NCBI RefSeq assembly: GCF_900089455.2
Contig: NZ_LT907988.1
Coordinates: 1,178,001-1,242,000, forward strand
Direction: 5' to 3'
Source: Orrella dioscoreae
GTDB lineage: Bacteria; Pseudomonadota; Gammaproteobacteria; Burkholderiales; Burkholderiaceae_B
Length of the DNA: 64,000 bases
Positions 34,421 through 43,128 of this stretch are shown piece after piece; position 1 is the stretch's first letter; the number at the start of each line of letters is the position of its first letter. The notes under the pieces are model-generated. The model had not been told where the DNA came from. It was given only the letters and a program-made list of their open reading frames with translations, and made no database searches. Both the position numbers and the translations under genes were made by a program.

Positions 34421-34433
34421 TTGGCGTCGTGCT

Positions 34434-34988
34434 TCAGCCTGCCGCCGCAGCAGGCACGGAGGGGGCTTGGCCCACGCGTACCACTTCGCCCGACAGGCCC
34501 TGCGGATTGCGCAGCAGGTTCAGGATCGGGCACCACTTCTCCACCGCCACATGCAGGGCCTCGAGCGCTTCCTGGCTGGCGGTCGATTCGATGTGCGCGA
34601 CATAACGGATGTCCTGCGGATAGAAGGGCACGTTTTCATAGCCAGGCCTGCCGCCGCGCACGTCCTGCGTGGCCTGTACCTCCACGGCCAGGCCATCCAG
34701 CGGAATCTGCAGCTCGGACGCTTGAATCAGGAACACATGCGTCAGGCAACTGGACAGGGAACCGATGAGCAGTTCAGGAGACGCCGGCCCCAGGTCATAG
34801 CCCGCGAAATCCGCCGGGCTGTCGCTGATGACCTGGTGATGGCGGATACGGATGCGGCGCACGCCACTGCGTCCTTCGGCGGTGGCGGTTGCCTTGAGTG
34901 TCAGCGGTGCTAACGTGGCCGGGTCGCGCGCATTGCGGACCAGCAAGGCGTCGCGTTTCTGCTTCAGGTATTCACGTAGGTTGCTCAT
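34434..34988 (-). CDS. OsmC family protein
   Basis: 184 residues from the ATG at 34988. The OsmC landmarks are 'GYDLGPASPELLIGSLSSCL' (first conserved Cys) and 'EKWCPILNLLRNP' (second Cys), with the central strand 'DGLAVEVQATQDVRGG'. OsmC/Ohr proteins reduce organic hydroperoxides through this Cys pair, though many YhfA-like members have no proven activity. It is the last gene of a minus-strand run following the cytochrome gene, after a 54-base gap. Confidence 0.9.
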   Translation of the reverse strand: MSNLREYLKQKRDALLVRNARDPATLAPLTLKATATAEGRSGVRRIRIRHHQVISDSPADFAGYDLGPASPELLIGSLSSCLTHVFLIQASELQIPLDGLAVEVQATQDVRGGRPGYENVPFYPQDIRYVAHIESTASQEALEALHVAVEKWCPILNLLRNPQGLSGEVVRVGQAPSVPAAAAG

Positions 34989-35042
34989 GGTGCGATCTCC
35001 GGGTGGTTGCGGCCCGCCGGGCCGCAAGGACAGCCAGACCTG

Positions 35043-36464
35043 CTAGGACCTGGCACGAAACAGTGGGGGCCTGACGGGCTGTGCGTCGATGCGCTGCAAG
35101 GTATCGGACAGGCCTTCCCCCGTGCGCTGATCAGGGGCGATCTCTCCAGGCTCGCACATGGTGTCGGGGGCGCTCCAGGCCAATGTGTCGCCTGGGGCCT
35201 GGTAGGCCCGCAGCCAGCCGCCGCGGTCGACCAGGAACTGCGCGCCGTCCAGTTGCGCCGCCTCGCGGCCAGCCACCCAGGCATAGGCCTGCCAGGCGGC
35301 GGCCGACACGGCATCGGGCACGCCGCAATCGGCCCAGCCGACATCCGATCCGGGCGGACCGTGCAGGGGGTCGCCCGGCCGCAGCACCACGTCGATCAGC
35401 CTGGGATCCGGCATGACAGGCGGCGTACCGGCATGGGCTGCATGGATGCGTACCCGCTGGCCACGCAGGTCCCTCAGACGCTGCACTTGCGGCAGCCGCG
35501 CGCAACGCAGCGCCATGTCCGGCGCAGGCAGGGCCTGCCGCCAACCGGGATGGTCGGCCAGCTCGGCGCCGGCGGCACCGGCGCGCAGGTAGTCCAGCAC
35601 ATTCCATGCCTCCTGGCTGGAGAGCGCTGCGCCATAGGCGTGGGACGCGCCAGCCTTGCCTTCGGTCCCGTTGCCCAAGCCTTGCCGCACGCTCCAGTGC
35701 AGGTCTCCCGCATGCCGATGCTCGAACAAGGCAGGTCCCAATACGCTGGGCCAGCGCGGCTGCCTTGCGGCCAGGGGGCCGTCGCCCCGGCCTTTGGCGC
35801 CATGGCACGACGCGCACAGTTGCTGGTAATGGCGCGCGCCCGCCAGGATGCGCCCGGCATCGAAGTCCGTCGGCGGCTGTCGAAAGGTGTGGGGCGTCGC
35901 GGGAGCCAGCACCAGTTCTGGGCGGGGTGTGCCGGGGGCGAGCAGCAGGCATGCGACGACGACCATGGCGGCCGCCAGCCGCCAGGATGCCTGCCGCGCG
36001 AACACCACCCCGGCACCGGCCAGGTAGGCCGCTCCCAGCCAGGCTGCCGCCTGCTCGCCGCGGGCCAGGGCGCGCGATCCTGGCGGCACGCCTGCATCGG
36101 GCCGCCAGGATGACACCCATGCAGGATGCCATTGCCCCAGTTCCGACCACGAGGGAAACCACCCCTGTGCGGCCAGGGCCATGCTGGCCCACACGCCCGG
36201 CGGTTGCGGGCCCGAGACCGACGCCGCGTAGACCACTGGCCACGCCACGGCGCAACCCAGCGCCAGCCACGCGCCGCCCACCAGCCATCGCAGCGATGCC
36301 TGCGTGCGGGGGCGCAAGCGTGTCTTGGCGTCGCTGCCGGCCCAGGCGCGGCTCTGCCAGATTGCAGCGGCGGTGCGCAACACACCGTATAACGCTGCCG
36401 CTACCGCGATCCAGTGCAGCCATCGCAGCCCGAGTGCGGCCGCGATGCCCAGTTCGTGCAGCAT
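35043..36464 (-). CDS. Membrane-anchored c-type cytochrome with CopD-like membrane region
   Basis: 473 residues. Four hydrophobic segments lie at about 13-35, 59-81, 138-156 and 162-178. A c-type heme site CASCH follows at 217-221, with 'GAKGRGDGPLAARQP' after it. The domain ends with 'YGAALSSQEAWNVLDYLR', where class I cytochromes usually have a Met ligand; here the stretch is GASHAYG, so H275 may replace it. The last ~170 residues form a soluble domain ('GWADCGVP', 'QFLVDRGGWLRAY') that looks redoxin-derived but lacks a CXXC. It lies 11 bases after an ABC ATPase gene. Confidence 0.82.
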   Translation of the reverse strand: MLHELGIAAALGLRWLHWIAVAAALYGVLRTAAAIWQSRAWAGSDAKTRLRPRTQASLRWLVGGAWLALGCAVAWPVVYAASVSGPQPPGVWASMALAAQGWFPSWSELGQWHPAWVSSWRPDAGVPPGSRALARGEQAAAWLGAAYLAGAGVVFARQASWRLAAAMVVVACLLLAPGTPRPELVLAPATPHTFRQPPTDFDAGRILAGARHYQQLCASCHGAKGRGDGPLAARQPRWPSVLGPALFEHRHAGDLHWSVRQGLGNGTEGKAGASHAYGAALSSQEAWNVLDYLRAGAAGAELADHPGWRQALPAPDMALRCARLPQVQRLRDLRGQRVRIHAAHAGTPPVMPDPRLIDVVLRPGDPLHGPPGSDVGWADCGVPDAVSAAAWQAYAWVAGREAAQLDGAQFLVDRGGWLRAYQAPGDTLAWSAPDTMCEPGEIAPDQRTGEGLSDTLQRIDAQPVRPPLFRARS

Positions 36465-36475
36465 GCCTGCCCGTC

Positions 36476-37252
36476 CTACCAGGAATCATCCAGCCCCAGT
36501 TGCGCCAAGGCGCGCCGGCGCAACTCAGCCAGGAGAGGGTCGCCGCGCTTGCGGGGATAGGGCAGGGGGTTGGTGATCACTTCCTTGATGCGCGCAGGCC
36601 GGTCGCTCAGCACGATGATGCGGTTGGCCATGAACAGCGCCTCTTCCACGTCGTGGGTCACCAGCAATGCGGTATAGCCCACCTGCTGCCATAGGGACAC
36701 CAGCTCGGACTGCATGGTCAGCCGCGTGAGCGAATCGAGCTTGCCCAGCGGCTCGTCCAGGATGAGCACCGACGGGTCGTTGACCAGGGCCCGCGCCAAC
36801 GCCACGCGTTGCGCCATGCCGCCCGACAACTGATGCGGATAGGCCGAGCCGAATCGCTGCAGTCCCACCAGTGCCAAGGCCTGGGCAATACGATGGCCCT
36901 GTGTCCTGAGCAGGCCGCGTGCCTGCAGGCCCAGTGCCACGTTGTCGTGCACGGTGCGCCAGGGGAACAGGGTGGGATCCTGGAACACGACCACCCGCGA
37001 CGGGTCGGGCTCGGTGATCTCCTGGCCGTCGGCAAGCAGCTCGCCGCCAGCAGGCCTGTCCAAGCCCGCGACCAGGCGGAGCAAGGTCGACTTGCCGCAG
37101 CCGCTGGGCCCCAGCAGGGCGACGAACTCGCCGGGTTGGATCTCCAGATCGATCGCATCGAGCACGTCCAGGCGCTCGCCCTCGAGGTCGAAGTGATGCG
37201 AGACCCCGCGCACCGACACGTGCGCGCCGGTGACGGTCGCCGTGTCTACCAT
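36476..37252 (-). CDS. ABC transporter ATP-binding protein (SsuB/TauB/NrtD type)
   Basis: 258 residues. Walker A GPSGCGKST at 48-56, Q loop 'VVFQDPTLFPWRTVHDNVAL', signature 'HQLSGGMAQRVALARAL', Walker B 'VLILDEPLGKLD' and switch His 'LLVTHDVEEAL'. This is the nitrate/sulfonate/taurine importer class. It overlaps the permease gene by 7 bases, so the two are translationally coupled. Confidence 0.95.
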   Translation of the reverse strand: MVDTATVTGAHVSVRGVSHHFDLEGERLDVLDAIDLEIQPGEFVALLGPSGCGKSTLLRLVAGLDRPAGGELLADGQEITEPDPSRVVVFQDPTLFPWRTVHDNVALGLQARGLLRTQGHRIAQALALVGLQRFGSAYPHQLSGGMAQRVALARALVNDPSVLILDEPLGKLDSLTRLTMQSELVSLWQQVGYTALLVTHDVEEALFMANRIIVLSDRPARIKEVITNPLPYPRKRGDPLLAELRRRALAQLGLDDSW

Positions 37253-38283
37253 TTGACGACCCCTTTCTGCCAGGCCAGCGTGCGGTCACGCACCCGGAAC
37301 AGCGCGGTGATGATGCCCGAGAAGAGCAGGGCCATCACGAACAATGCGGCATACATGTTGGCGTACGCGGCCCAGCCTTGGGCCCACGACAGGTAATAGC
37401 CCAGGCCCGACTTGACGCCCATCATCTCGGCCGCCACCAGCACCGAGAACGAGGCGCCCAGGCCCATGAACAGGCCGACGAAGACGTGGGGCAAGGCCGC
37501 CGGCACCGCGACACGCAGGATCAGGAACGAAGCCTTGGCGCCCAGCGTGCGCGCCACGTCGTAATAGGCCTTGTTGACGCTGGCGACGCCGGACCACGTC
37601 AGCACGGTAACGGGGAACCAGGTGGCCAGTGCAATGAGGAAGACCGCCGCCGCCCAGCTGCTGGGAAAGAAAAAGAACGCCATGGGCAGGAGCGCGGTGG
37701 AGGGCACAGGCCCAAGAAAGCGGAGCACGGGGTGCACCCAGTAGCCCAGCCCGCGCGACCAGCCGATGGCAACACCCGTGAGGAACCCCGAGACAGCACC
37801 GATGGCAAAGCCATTGGCTAGCAACCACAGGGAGTTGACCACGCTGTCTCCCAGGCGGCGCCAATCGGAGAGATAGACGTCCACCAGGGACTGCGGCGGC
37901 GCGAAGAAGGGCGATGGCAGCCAGGCCAGCTTTGCCGTGAGCAGCTCCCACACCAGCACCGACACTGCCAGGACCAGCAGCCATGGGCCCACCACGCGCA
38001 GGCGTCCCGTCAGGCCCTGCACCACGTTCAGCGGCAAGGATGCCAGCGCCAGCAGGACGCCCAGCGCCGCGATGCCCAGGCCGAACTCGCGCGTATACCC
38101 CCACTCGACAAACCCTACCTGGACATTGGGCCACTGTATCGTCAGCACCCCCGCCGCCGCCCACACCAGCCCGGCGAGCAGGCCGGTGCGCCACCAGCGC
38201 GGGCGGCCCGAGGAGGGCGTGGCAGCGCCTGGGCTGTTTTCCTCCGGCACCGCCGCCGGCCACGCTTGATCAGACGAGGACAT
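37246..38283 (-). CDS. ABC transporter permease (SsuC-like, extended N-terminus)
   Basis: 345 residues, about 85 longer than typical SsuC or TauC. The extension holds a Pro/Ser-rich start and two extra hydrophobic segments ('TGLLAGLVWAAAGVLTIQW' and 'LGIAALGVLLALASLPLNVV'). The core carries 'WELLTAKLAWLPSPFFAPPQ', then 'VARTLGAKASFLILRVAVPA' plus ALPH, the EAA loop that docks the ATPase. The start codon overlaps the end of the substrate-binding gene by 14 bases. Confidence 0.93.
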   Translation of the reverse strand: MSSSDQAWPAAVPEENSPGAATPSSGRPRWWRTGLLAGLVWAAAGVLTIQWPNVQVGFVEWGYTREFGLGIAALGVLLALASLPLNVVQGLTGRLRVVGPWLLVLAVSVLVWELLTAKLAWLPSPFFAPPQSLVDVYLSDWRRLGDSVVNSLWLLANGFAIGAVSGFLTGVAIGWSRGLGYWVHPVLRFLGPVPSTALLPMAFFFFPSSWAAAVFLIALATWFPVTVLTWSGVASVNKAYYDVARTLGAKASFLILRVAVPAALPHVFVGLFMGLGASFSVLVAAEMMGVKSGLGYYLSWAQGWAAYANMYAALFVMALLFSGIITALFRVRDRTLAWQKGVVKW

Positions 38284-39292
38284 CGGGCGCCACCACCGCT
38301 GCATACTTGTTCACATCCAGGTTCGCGCCCAGGACCCGGATCTGCTTGAGGTGCTGCGCGTAACCCGCGACTTCCTCGCGCAGCTTGGCGCCCGTGCTCG
38401 CGTGGCCGTGGGTGTGGCTGCGCAATATTGCCGCCACGCGTTCTGCCGGCACTTTCGAGGGGATGTGGGGGGCGAAAATGCGTGCCGACTCGTCGGGATT
38501 GGCCGCCGTCCAGCGCTGCGCGTCGATGACGGCGCGGGTGATGGCCGCCGCTGCATCCGGGTCGTTGCGCACCAGCTTGCCGCTCAGCCCCAGCACGCAG
38601 CAGGTGCGGTCGGCGTAGTCGTTCTCGAGATTGGTGGCCAGTTCGACCAGATTGTTGTCCTCGCGCAGGATGAACATCAGCGGGTCGTCGCCCGCCACCG
38701 CATCCACCTCGCCTTTGCGCAGCGCCTCGCCGAACAGGTCCTGCGGGAACTGGCGCCACTCGACCTCGTCGGGGTCTATGCCCAATTGCGCCACGCGGAT
38801 CGCAAAGAAGTTCTTGACCGGGCTCGCCTGGTCGGTCACGGCCACGCGCTTGCCGCGCAAATCCTGCACCGCCTTGATGGGCGAGTCTTGTGGCGTGAGC
38901 AGGCGCATGCAGCCACCGTGCGTGCCCACGGCCAGCTTCACGTCGAAGCCTTGTTCCAGCGGCTTGAACCATCGCAGGGCCATGCCGATGCCGCCATCGG
39001 CGTGGCCTGTGGCAATGGCCTCCAGCAATTGGTCGGTCGAGCCGCTGAAGTTGATGCGTTCGACCGCGATGTTGTATTTGTCGAAGAAGCCTCGCTCCAG
39101 CGCCACCGACACCGGCGATTGGCACACTGCCGTCGGGCTCCAGGCAATCTTGAAGCTGCGCTTGGCGCTGCCTTGCGCCAATGCGCGTGCGCCGAGCAGG
39201 CCAAGCGGCGCGCCCAGTCCGGCGATGGCGGCGGCTTTAAGCAGATGGCGGCGTGACAGTGCGCCGGCAGGCGGGGATACGAGATGCGTCAT
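38270..39292 (-). CDS. ABC transporter substrate-binding protein (NMT1/SsuA-like) with TAT-like signal
   Basis: 340 residues from the ATG at 39292. A twin-arginine-type signal 'LSRRHLLKAAAIAGLGAPLG' ends near 'ARALA|QGSAKR'. The mature part has 'SPVSVALERGFFDKYNIAVE', 'GHADGGIGMALRWFKPLEQG' and 'VAVTDQASPVKNFFAIRVAQ', as in the nitrate/sulfonate/bicarbonate receptor class. It is unusually rich in Cys for such a protein ('AVCQSP', 'GGCMRL', 'RTCCVLG'). First gene of a five-gene operon. Substrate unknown. Confidence 0.92.
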   Translation of the reverse strand: MTHLVSPPAGALSRRHLLKAAAIAGLGAPLGLLGARALAQGSAKRSFKIAWSPTAVCQSPVSVALERGFFDKYNIAVERINFSGSTDQLLEAIATGHADGGIGMALRWFKPLEQGFDVKLAVGTHGGCMRLLTPQDSPIKAVQDLRGKRVAVTDQASPVKNFFAIRVAQLGIDPDEVEWRQFPQDLFGEALRKGEVDAVAGDDPLMFILREDNNLVELATNLENDYADRTCCVLGLSGKLVRNDPDAAAAITRAVIDAQRWTAANPDESARIFAPHIPSKVPAERVAAILRSHTHGHASTGAKLREEVAGYAQHLKQIRVLGANLDVNKYAAVVAPDVLV

Positions 39293-39598
39293 GATCCAGG
39301 GCTCGATAGGGAAAGAGGCAACCCTCAACGCTGGAATCATGGCGCAGGGGCGCCACGCCGCAAACTAACGCTTGGGCATATCCTTAGCGAGGCATAAGTT
39401 CATGGGGGAGATGCCAGGCCGTGGCGTTTGCGCCGACGGCGAGGTCAGTGCCGGTACGGCAGGGCCTGGTCCCGCAGGGCGGGTAGGGGGGGCGAGGTTG
39501 CGAGCAGGATGTCGCTGGACGAAAAAAAGCCGAAAACGAAGTTTTCGGCTTTTTTCAAATCATCGATGAATGCTGGAATGATTCATGGACAAGAATTC
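39293..39598. other. 306-base gap upstream of the ABC operon
   Basis: It presumably holds the promoter of the minus-strand ABC operon near 39293-39400, but I see no clear boxes. The right part has the tRNA-Gly terminator at 39522-39555. No coding potential is supported. Confidence 0.5.
39522..39555 (-). terminator. Terminator of tRNA-Gly
   Basis: AAAAAAAGCCGAAAAC, loop GAA, GTTTTCGGCTTTTTT: a perfect hairpin with A and T runs on both sides, 44 bases beyond the tRNA 3' end. Confidence 0.92.
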
Positions 39599-39674
39599 TG
39601 GAGCGGGAGACGAGTCTCGAACTCGCGACCTCAACCTTGGCAAGGTTGCGCTCTACCAACTGAGCTACTCCCGC
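39599..39674 (-). tRNA. tRNA-Gly (anticodon GCC)
   Basis: 76 bases on the minus strand with an acceptor stem GCGGGAG / CTCCCGC, discriminator T and encoded CCA. The anticodon loop CTTGCCAAG gives GCC. The T loop is GTTCGAGAC, and the D arm 'AGCTCAGTTGGTAGAGC' is standard. Confidence 0.98.
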
Positions 39675-39744
39675 ATGGGTACTGCTTTCTTTTCAACAGC
39701 GCTGCAGCTTGGTGTCTGGCAGTGCTTATCGTTGAAAGTCCGCT

Positions 39745-39774
39745 ATTCTACATGAATTTTTCGCGGCGTGTAAA
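39745..39774 (-). promoter_or_regulatory. Promoter of tRNA-Gly
   Basis: On the minus strand TTTACA, an 18-base spacer and TAGAAT, followed by AGCGGACTT. The block TAGAATAGCGG is shared with the tRNA-Cys promoter. Transcription should begin near 39738, about 64 bases before the mature tRNA. Confidence 0.75.
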
Positions 39775-39905
39775 GTTTTTGAATTTCTTCTTCAACTTCA
39801 TCAAGACTTTTGCGTTGAGCTTCCGTGGCTCACCGGTTTCGGTCTCGTTCCGCGCTTCAAGTAATATTGAGCGAAGACCAAGACTATAGCAGATATTTTT
39901 CTCAC

Positions 39906-40970
39906 ATGTCCAATCCGGCGTCACGCCCCGCTGTTTTTCCGCTGGAAGCGCCCGCTTCCGTTTCCCTGCAAGCCTTCAATACGCTGGGCTTGGCCTGCGT
40001 GGCGCCGCGTTGCGTGCGCCTGGATGACCCGGCACAACTGCCTGCGCTGACCGCGTTGGCGCAAGACTACCCAAGCTGCTTCGTGCTGGGGGGCGGCAGC
40101 AATGTCGTGCTGCCTGCAACCGTGCCGGGGCTGGTGGTGCGCGTGGGCCTGCAGGGCGTGCGCCTGGTCGAAGAGACCGCCGATGCCTGGATCATCGAGG
40201 CGGGCGCCGGCGAGTCCTGGCATGGGCTGGTGCAAACCTGCATCGAAGCGGGCTGGGACGGGCTGGAGAACCTGGCCTTGATTCCAGGGCAGGCGGGTGC
40301 GGCGCCGGTGCAGAACATCGGCGCCTATGGCTTGGAGCTGGCCGAGCGGCTGCTGTCGGTGGAGGCCTGGGATATTCCGGCCGGGCGTCGGGTGGCGTTT
40401 TCGGCGCAGGCGTGCCGTTTCGGCTACCGCGACAGCGTGTTCAAGCACGCCGAGCCCGGACGCTGGCTGATCGTTTCCCTGCGCCTGGCCTTGCCGCGTC
40501 CGTGGCGGCCGGTGCTGCGCTATCCCGATCTGCTGCGTCACCCGCGGCTGGCGGGGCGTGACGAGGCCGGCATCACGGCGCGCGAGATCTTCGACACCGT
40601 CTGCGAGGTGCGGCGCGCCAAGCTGCCCGATCCGGCGGTGCTGGGCAACGCGGGCAGCTTCTTCAAGAATCCGCTGGTGGATGCGGCGCATCACGCGTCC
40701 CTGCTGGCGCAGTGGCCGGACCTGGTGTCCTATGCGCAGCCCGATGGGCGCTACAAGCTGGCCGCGGGCTGGCTGATCGACCGTTGCGGCTGGAAGGGCA
40801 GGGACCTGGGCCGCGCGGGCGTGCATGACCGCCAGGCCCTGGTGCTGGTGAACCGCGGCGGCGCCGACGCCGGCGACATCCTGGCCTTGGCGGCCGCCAT
40901 CCAGCAGGACGTGCAGGCGCGCTATGGCGTGGCGCTGGAGCCTGAACCGGTGGTGGTGGCCGGCGAGTGA
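39906..40970 (+). CDS. murB: UDP-N-acetylenolpyruvoylglucosamine reductase
   Basis: 354 residues from the ATG at 39906, close to E. coli MurB (type I). It reduces the enolpyruvyl group to give UDP-MurNAc in peptidoglycan synthesis. FAD-binding marks are '[16 protein letters not shown]', '[17 protein letters not shown]', '[20 protein letters not shown]' and '[20 protein letters not shown]'. The catalytic Ser region '[13 protein letters not shown]' and '[20 protein letters not shown]' follow. It converges on dapB across a dispersed repeat. Confidence 0.97.
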   Translation: MSNPASRPAVFPLEAPASVSLQAFNTLGLACVAPRCVRLDDPAQLPALTALAQDYPSCFVLGGGSNVVLPATVPGLVVRVGLQGVRLVEETADAWIIEAGAGESWHGLVQTCIEAGWDGLENLALIPGQAGAAPVQNIGAYGLELAERLLSVEAWDIPAGRRVAFSAQACRFGYRDSVFKHAEPGRWLIVSLRLALPRPWRPVLRYPDLLRHPRLAGRDEAGITAREIFDTVCEVRRAKLPDPAVLGNAGSFFKNPLVDAAHHASLLAQWPDLVSYAQPDGRYKLAAGWLIDRCGWKGRDLGRAGVHDRQALVLVNRGGADAGDILALAAAIQQDVQARYGVALEPEPVVVAGE

Positions 40971-40976
40971 TGCCGC

Positions 40977-41046
40977 GAAGCCGGCTTTGCCGGTCCGCTC
41001 GCATCGCTCCCTTGAGGGGGAAGCGCGCAGCGCTTCGGGGGCGGGA
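40977..41046 (+). repeat. Dispersed intergenic repeat, copy C
   Basis: It begins GAAGCCGGCTTTGCCGGTCC, then CGCTCGCATCG, CTCCCTTGAGGGGGAAGCGC, and GCAGCGCTTCGGGGGCGGG. It fills nearly all of the gap between the murB and dapB stop codons and ends 3 bases before the dapB stop. Its hairpins may terminate both genes. Confidence 0.75.
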
Positions 41047-41049
41047 GTT

Positions 41050-41838
41050 CTACTTCAGAACGGCTTGCATGTCGAACAGGCCCTTCGATTGGCCGCCCAG
41101 GAAGCGCGCTGCCCGCAAGCTGCCCTCGGCGTAGCCGGCACGGCTGCTGGAGCGGTGCGTGATCTCGATGCGTTCGCCAATGCCGCAGAACGACACGGTG
41201 TGGTCGCCGATGATGTCGCCGCCGCGCACCACCGAGAAACCGATGGTGCCGGTCTCGCGCGCGCCGGTCACGCCGTGGCGGGCCCAGGTGGCGACGTCGT
41301 CGAGTTCCTTGCCCCAGGCATGGGCGATGGTTTCGCCCATCTTCAATGCCGTGCCCGAGGGCGCGTCGACCTTGTTACGGTGGTGCGCCTCGAAGACCTC
41401 GACGTCGTAGCCCGAATCCAGCAGCCGCGCGGCCAGGTCCAGCAGTTTCAACGTGGCGTTCACGCCGACGCTCATGTTGGGGGCAAAGACGACCGCCACG
41501 TGCTCGGCGGCGGCGGCCACGGCGGCGCGGCCGGCATCATCGAAGCCGGTGGTGCCGATGACGGCCTTCACGCCATGCCGCACGCAGGCTTGCAGGTGCT
41601 CGAGGGTGCCCTCGGGACGCGTGAAGTCGATCAGGCAGTCCGCAGCGCGCAAGGCCTCGAGGTCGTCGGTGATGAGGACGCCGGTGTCCTCGCCGAGGAA
41701 CGCCGCTGCGTCCTGGCCCAGGTGCGGGCTGCCGGCGCGGTCCAGCGCGACGGCGAGTTCGAGATCGGGAGAGGCCTGCACGGCCTCGATGAGCATGCGG
41801 CCCATCCGGCCGCTTGCGCCTGCAATGGCGATACGCAT
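41050..41838 (-). CDS. dapB: 4-hydroxy-tetrahydrodipicolinate reductase
   Basis: 262 residues. NAD(P)H fold '[20 protein letters not shown]', substrate loop '[20 protein letters not shown]', '[13 protein letters not shown]' and '[19 protein letters not shown]' are all present. It acts in lysine and diaminopimelate synthesis. It lies 24 bases downstream of bamE on the same strand. Confidence 0.97.
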   Translation of the reverse strand: MRIAIAGASGRMGRMLIEAVQASPDLELAVALDRAGSPHLGQDAAAFLGEDTGVLITDDLEALRAADCLIDFTRPEGTLEHLQACVRHGVKAVIGTTGFDDAGRAAVAAAAEHVAVVFAPNMSVGVNATLKLLDLAARLLDSGYDVEVFEAHHRNKVDAPSGTALKMGETIAHAWGKELDDVATWARHGVTGARETGTIGFSVVRGGDIIGDHTVSFCGIGERIEITHRSSSRAGYAEGSLRAARFLGGQSKGLFDMQAVLK

Positions 41839-41862
41839 GGTGTCTGGCTGTCCGTGTGCTGC

Positions 41863-42444
41863 TTAGCGCAGCGGTTCGGCGCCGCCCGAGCCGGTGCGCT
41901 GGGATTGCGCGGGCGAGGGCAGCATGGGGTTCTGCTGGATGCTCAGGGTGGAGCGGCCCGAGGGCGACGGGGTCGACGGTTGCTTGTCCGCGTCGGCTTC
42001 GTCCTTCTCGACGCGGGCGGTTTCCCGGTCTTCGCGGCGCACGCGGGTGGCTTCTTCGCGGGCCTGTTGCTGGAAGGGCTGGATGTCGGGCTGGTCGTCG
42101 CCTTGCCAGCGGGCCAGACGCTCGTTGTCGAACCAGACCGTGAACTTGCGCTCTTGCGCCTCGCCGCGGCCAGGCACGTAGTAGTAGGGGTAGTCCCAGC
42201 GGTCGGCGTGCAGCACGCTGGTCAGCGTGGGGCTGCCCAGGGCGAAGCGGACCTGTTCACGGGTCATGCCCACCTGCAGCAGGGCGACTTGCTCCTGGGT
42301 GATCCAGTTGCCTTGCTGGACAGGCGCGCGATAGGGGAAGCCCCACTTGCCGGTACTGGAGGAGCAGGCGGTCAGGGCGAAGGCCAGCGCGGCCAGCGCA
42401 AGGCCGGCGCGCAAGCGCGAGGAGATCGGGACGAGGCTGGGCAC
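41863..42444 (-). CDS. bamE: Outer membrane protein assembly factor BamE (SmpA/OmlA)
   Basis: 193 residues from a GTG at 42444 with AGGGG about 7 bases upstream; an ATG at 42489 without a ribosome site is the alternative. The lipoprotein signal ends in the lipobox LTAC. The SmpA/OmlA fold shows 'GNWITQEQVALLQVGMTREQ' with 'VRFALGSPTL' and 'DRWDYPYYYVPGRGE'. The C-terminal ~75 residues are a charged, Pro/Ser-rich extension, longer than E. coli BamE. BamE is an outer-membrane part of the BAM complex. Divergent from fur. Confidence 0.94.
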   Translation of the reverse strand: MPSLVPISSRLRAGLALAALAFALTACSSSTGKWGFPYRAPVQQGNWITQEQVALLQVGMTREQVRFALGSPTLTSVLHADRWDYPYYYVPGRGEAQERKFTVWFDNERLARWQGDDQPDIQPFQQQAREEATRVRREDRETARVEKDEADADKQPSTPSPSGRSTLSIQQNPMLPSPAQSQRTGSGGAEPLR

Positions 42445-42574
42445 GCGGCACCCCTGGAGGTTAGAGAAAACGGGCAAAGACGTTATCATAAAGGTTTAAG
42501 CACCAAGCCGTGGAGCGCAGGGCTGTCCGGCTTGGCTTTGCCAGGTCGGAACCGAGGGTTTCATCAGTGGGTGG

Positions 42575-42623
42575 CCGAGCCCGGTCCCCTACATCAGTAA
42601 CCGAGCGGTAACCGAGCCCGGTC
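42575..42623 (+). repeat. Short direct repeats upstream of fur
   Basis: CCGAGCCCGGTC occurs at 42575-42586 and 42612-42623, and CATCAGT at 42562 and 42592. The repeats lie in the bamE-fur divergent region. Their role is unknown. Confidence 0.5.
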
Positions 42624-42697
42624 ACCGGAACATTCCCTCCGGTCGCCATGTCCTGCCGCCGAACCGCCCTTATCCGGAACGACCAGTGATGCCATCT

Positions 42698-43114
42698 ATG
42701 AGCGATCAAGCCGACCTCAAAAACATGGGCCTGAAGGCGACTTTCCCGCGCCTGAAGATCCTTGATATTTTCCGCAAGTCGGAAGAGCGCCACCTGAGCG
42801 CCGAAGACGTCTACCGTGCACTGATCGGTGAAAGCGTCGAAATCGGCCTGGCCACCGTCTATCGCGTGCTGACGCAGTTCGAGCAGGCCGGCATCCTCAG
42901 CCGCAGCCAGTTCGACAGCGGCAAGGCCGTGTTCGAACTGAACGACGGCGACCACCACGACCACCTCATCTGCACCCACTGCGGCACCGTGGTCGAGTTC
43001 TCGGATCCCGATATCGAGAAGCGCCAGCACAAGATCGCCAAGGACAATGGGTTCGTGCTGGAAAGCCACCACATGGTGCTGTACGGCACCTGCGGCGACT
43101 GCATGAAGAGGTAG
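42698..43114 (+). CDS. fur: Ferric uptake regulator
   Basis: 138 residues from the ATG at 42698, chosen because Bordetella-type Fur begins with MSDQ. The winged helix includes '[20 protein letters not shown]' and '[20 protein letters not shown]'. Metal sites are the '[11 protein letters not shown]' cluster and 'CGDC' near the end. Fur with Fe2+ represses iron-uptake genes. It is divergent from bamE, the usual order in this group. No convincing Fur box is visible in its own upstream region. Confidence 0.97.
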   Translation: MSDQADLKNMGLKATFPRLKILDIFRKSEERHLSAEDVYRALIGESVEIGLATVYRVLTQFEQAGILSRSQFDSGKAVFELNDGDHHDHLICTHCGTVVEFSDPDIEKRQHKIAKDNGFVLESHHMVLYGTCGDCMKR

Positions 43115-43128
43115 CCCCTGGTGGTAGG

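Noticed and set aside
39599-39674. tRNA-Gly as an integration site of a mobile element
   Set aside because: Flanked by a normal terminator and the murB gene; no integrase or duplicated tRNA end.
42490-42697. Fur box upstream of fur
   Set aside because: Only a weak TTATCATAAAG match; it lacks the second and third hexamers of the consensus.
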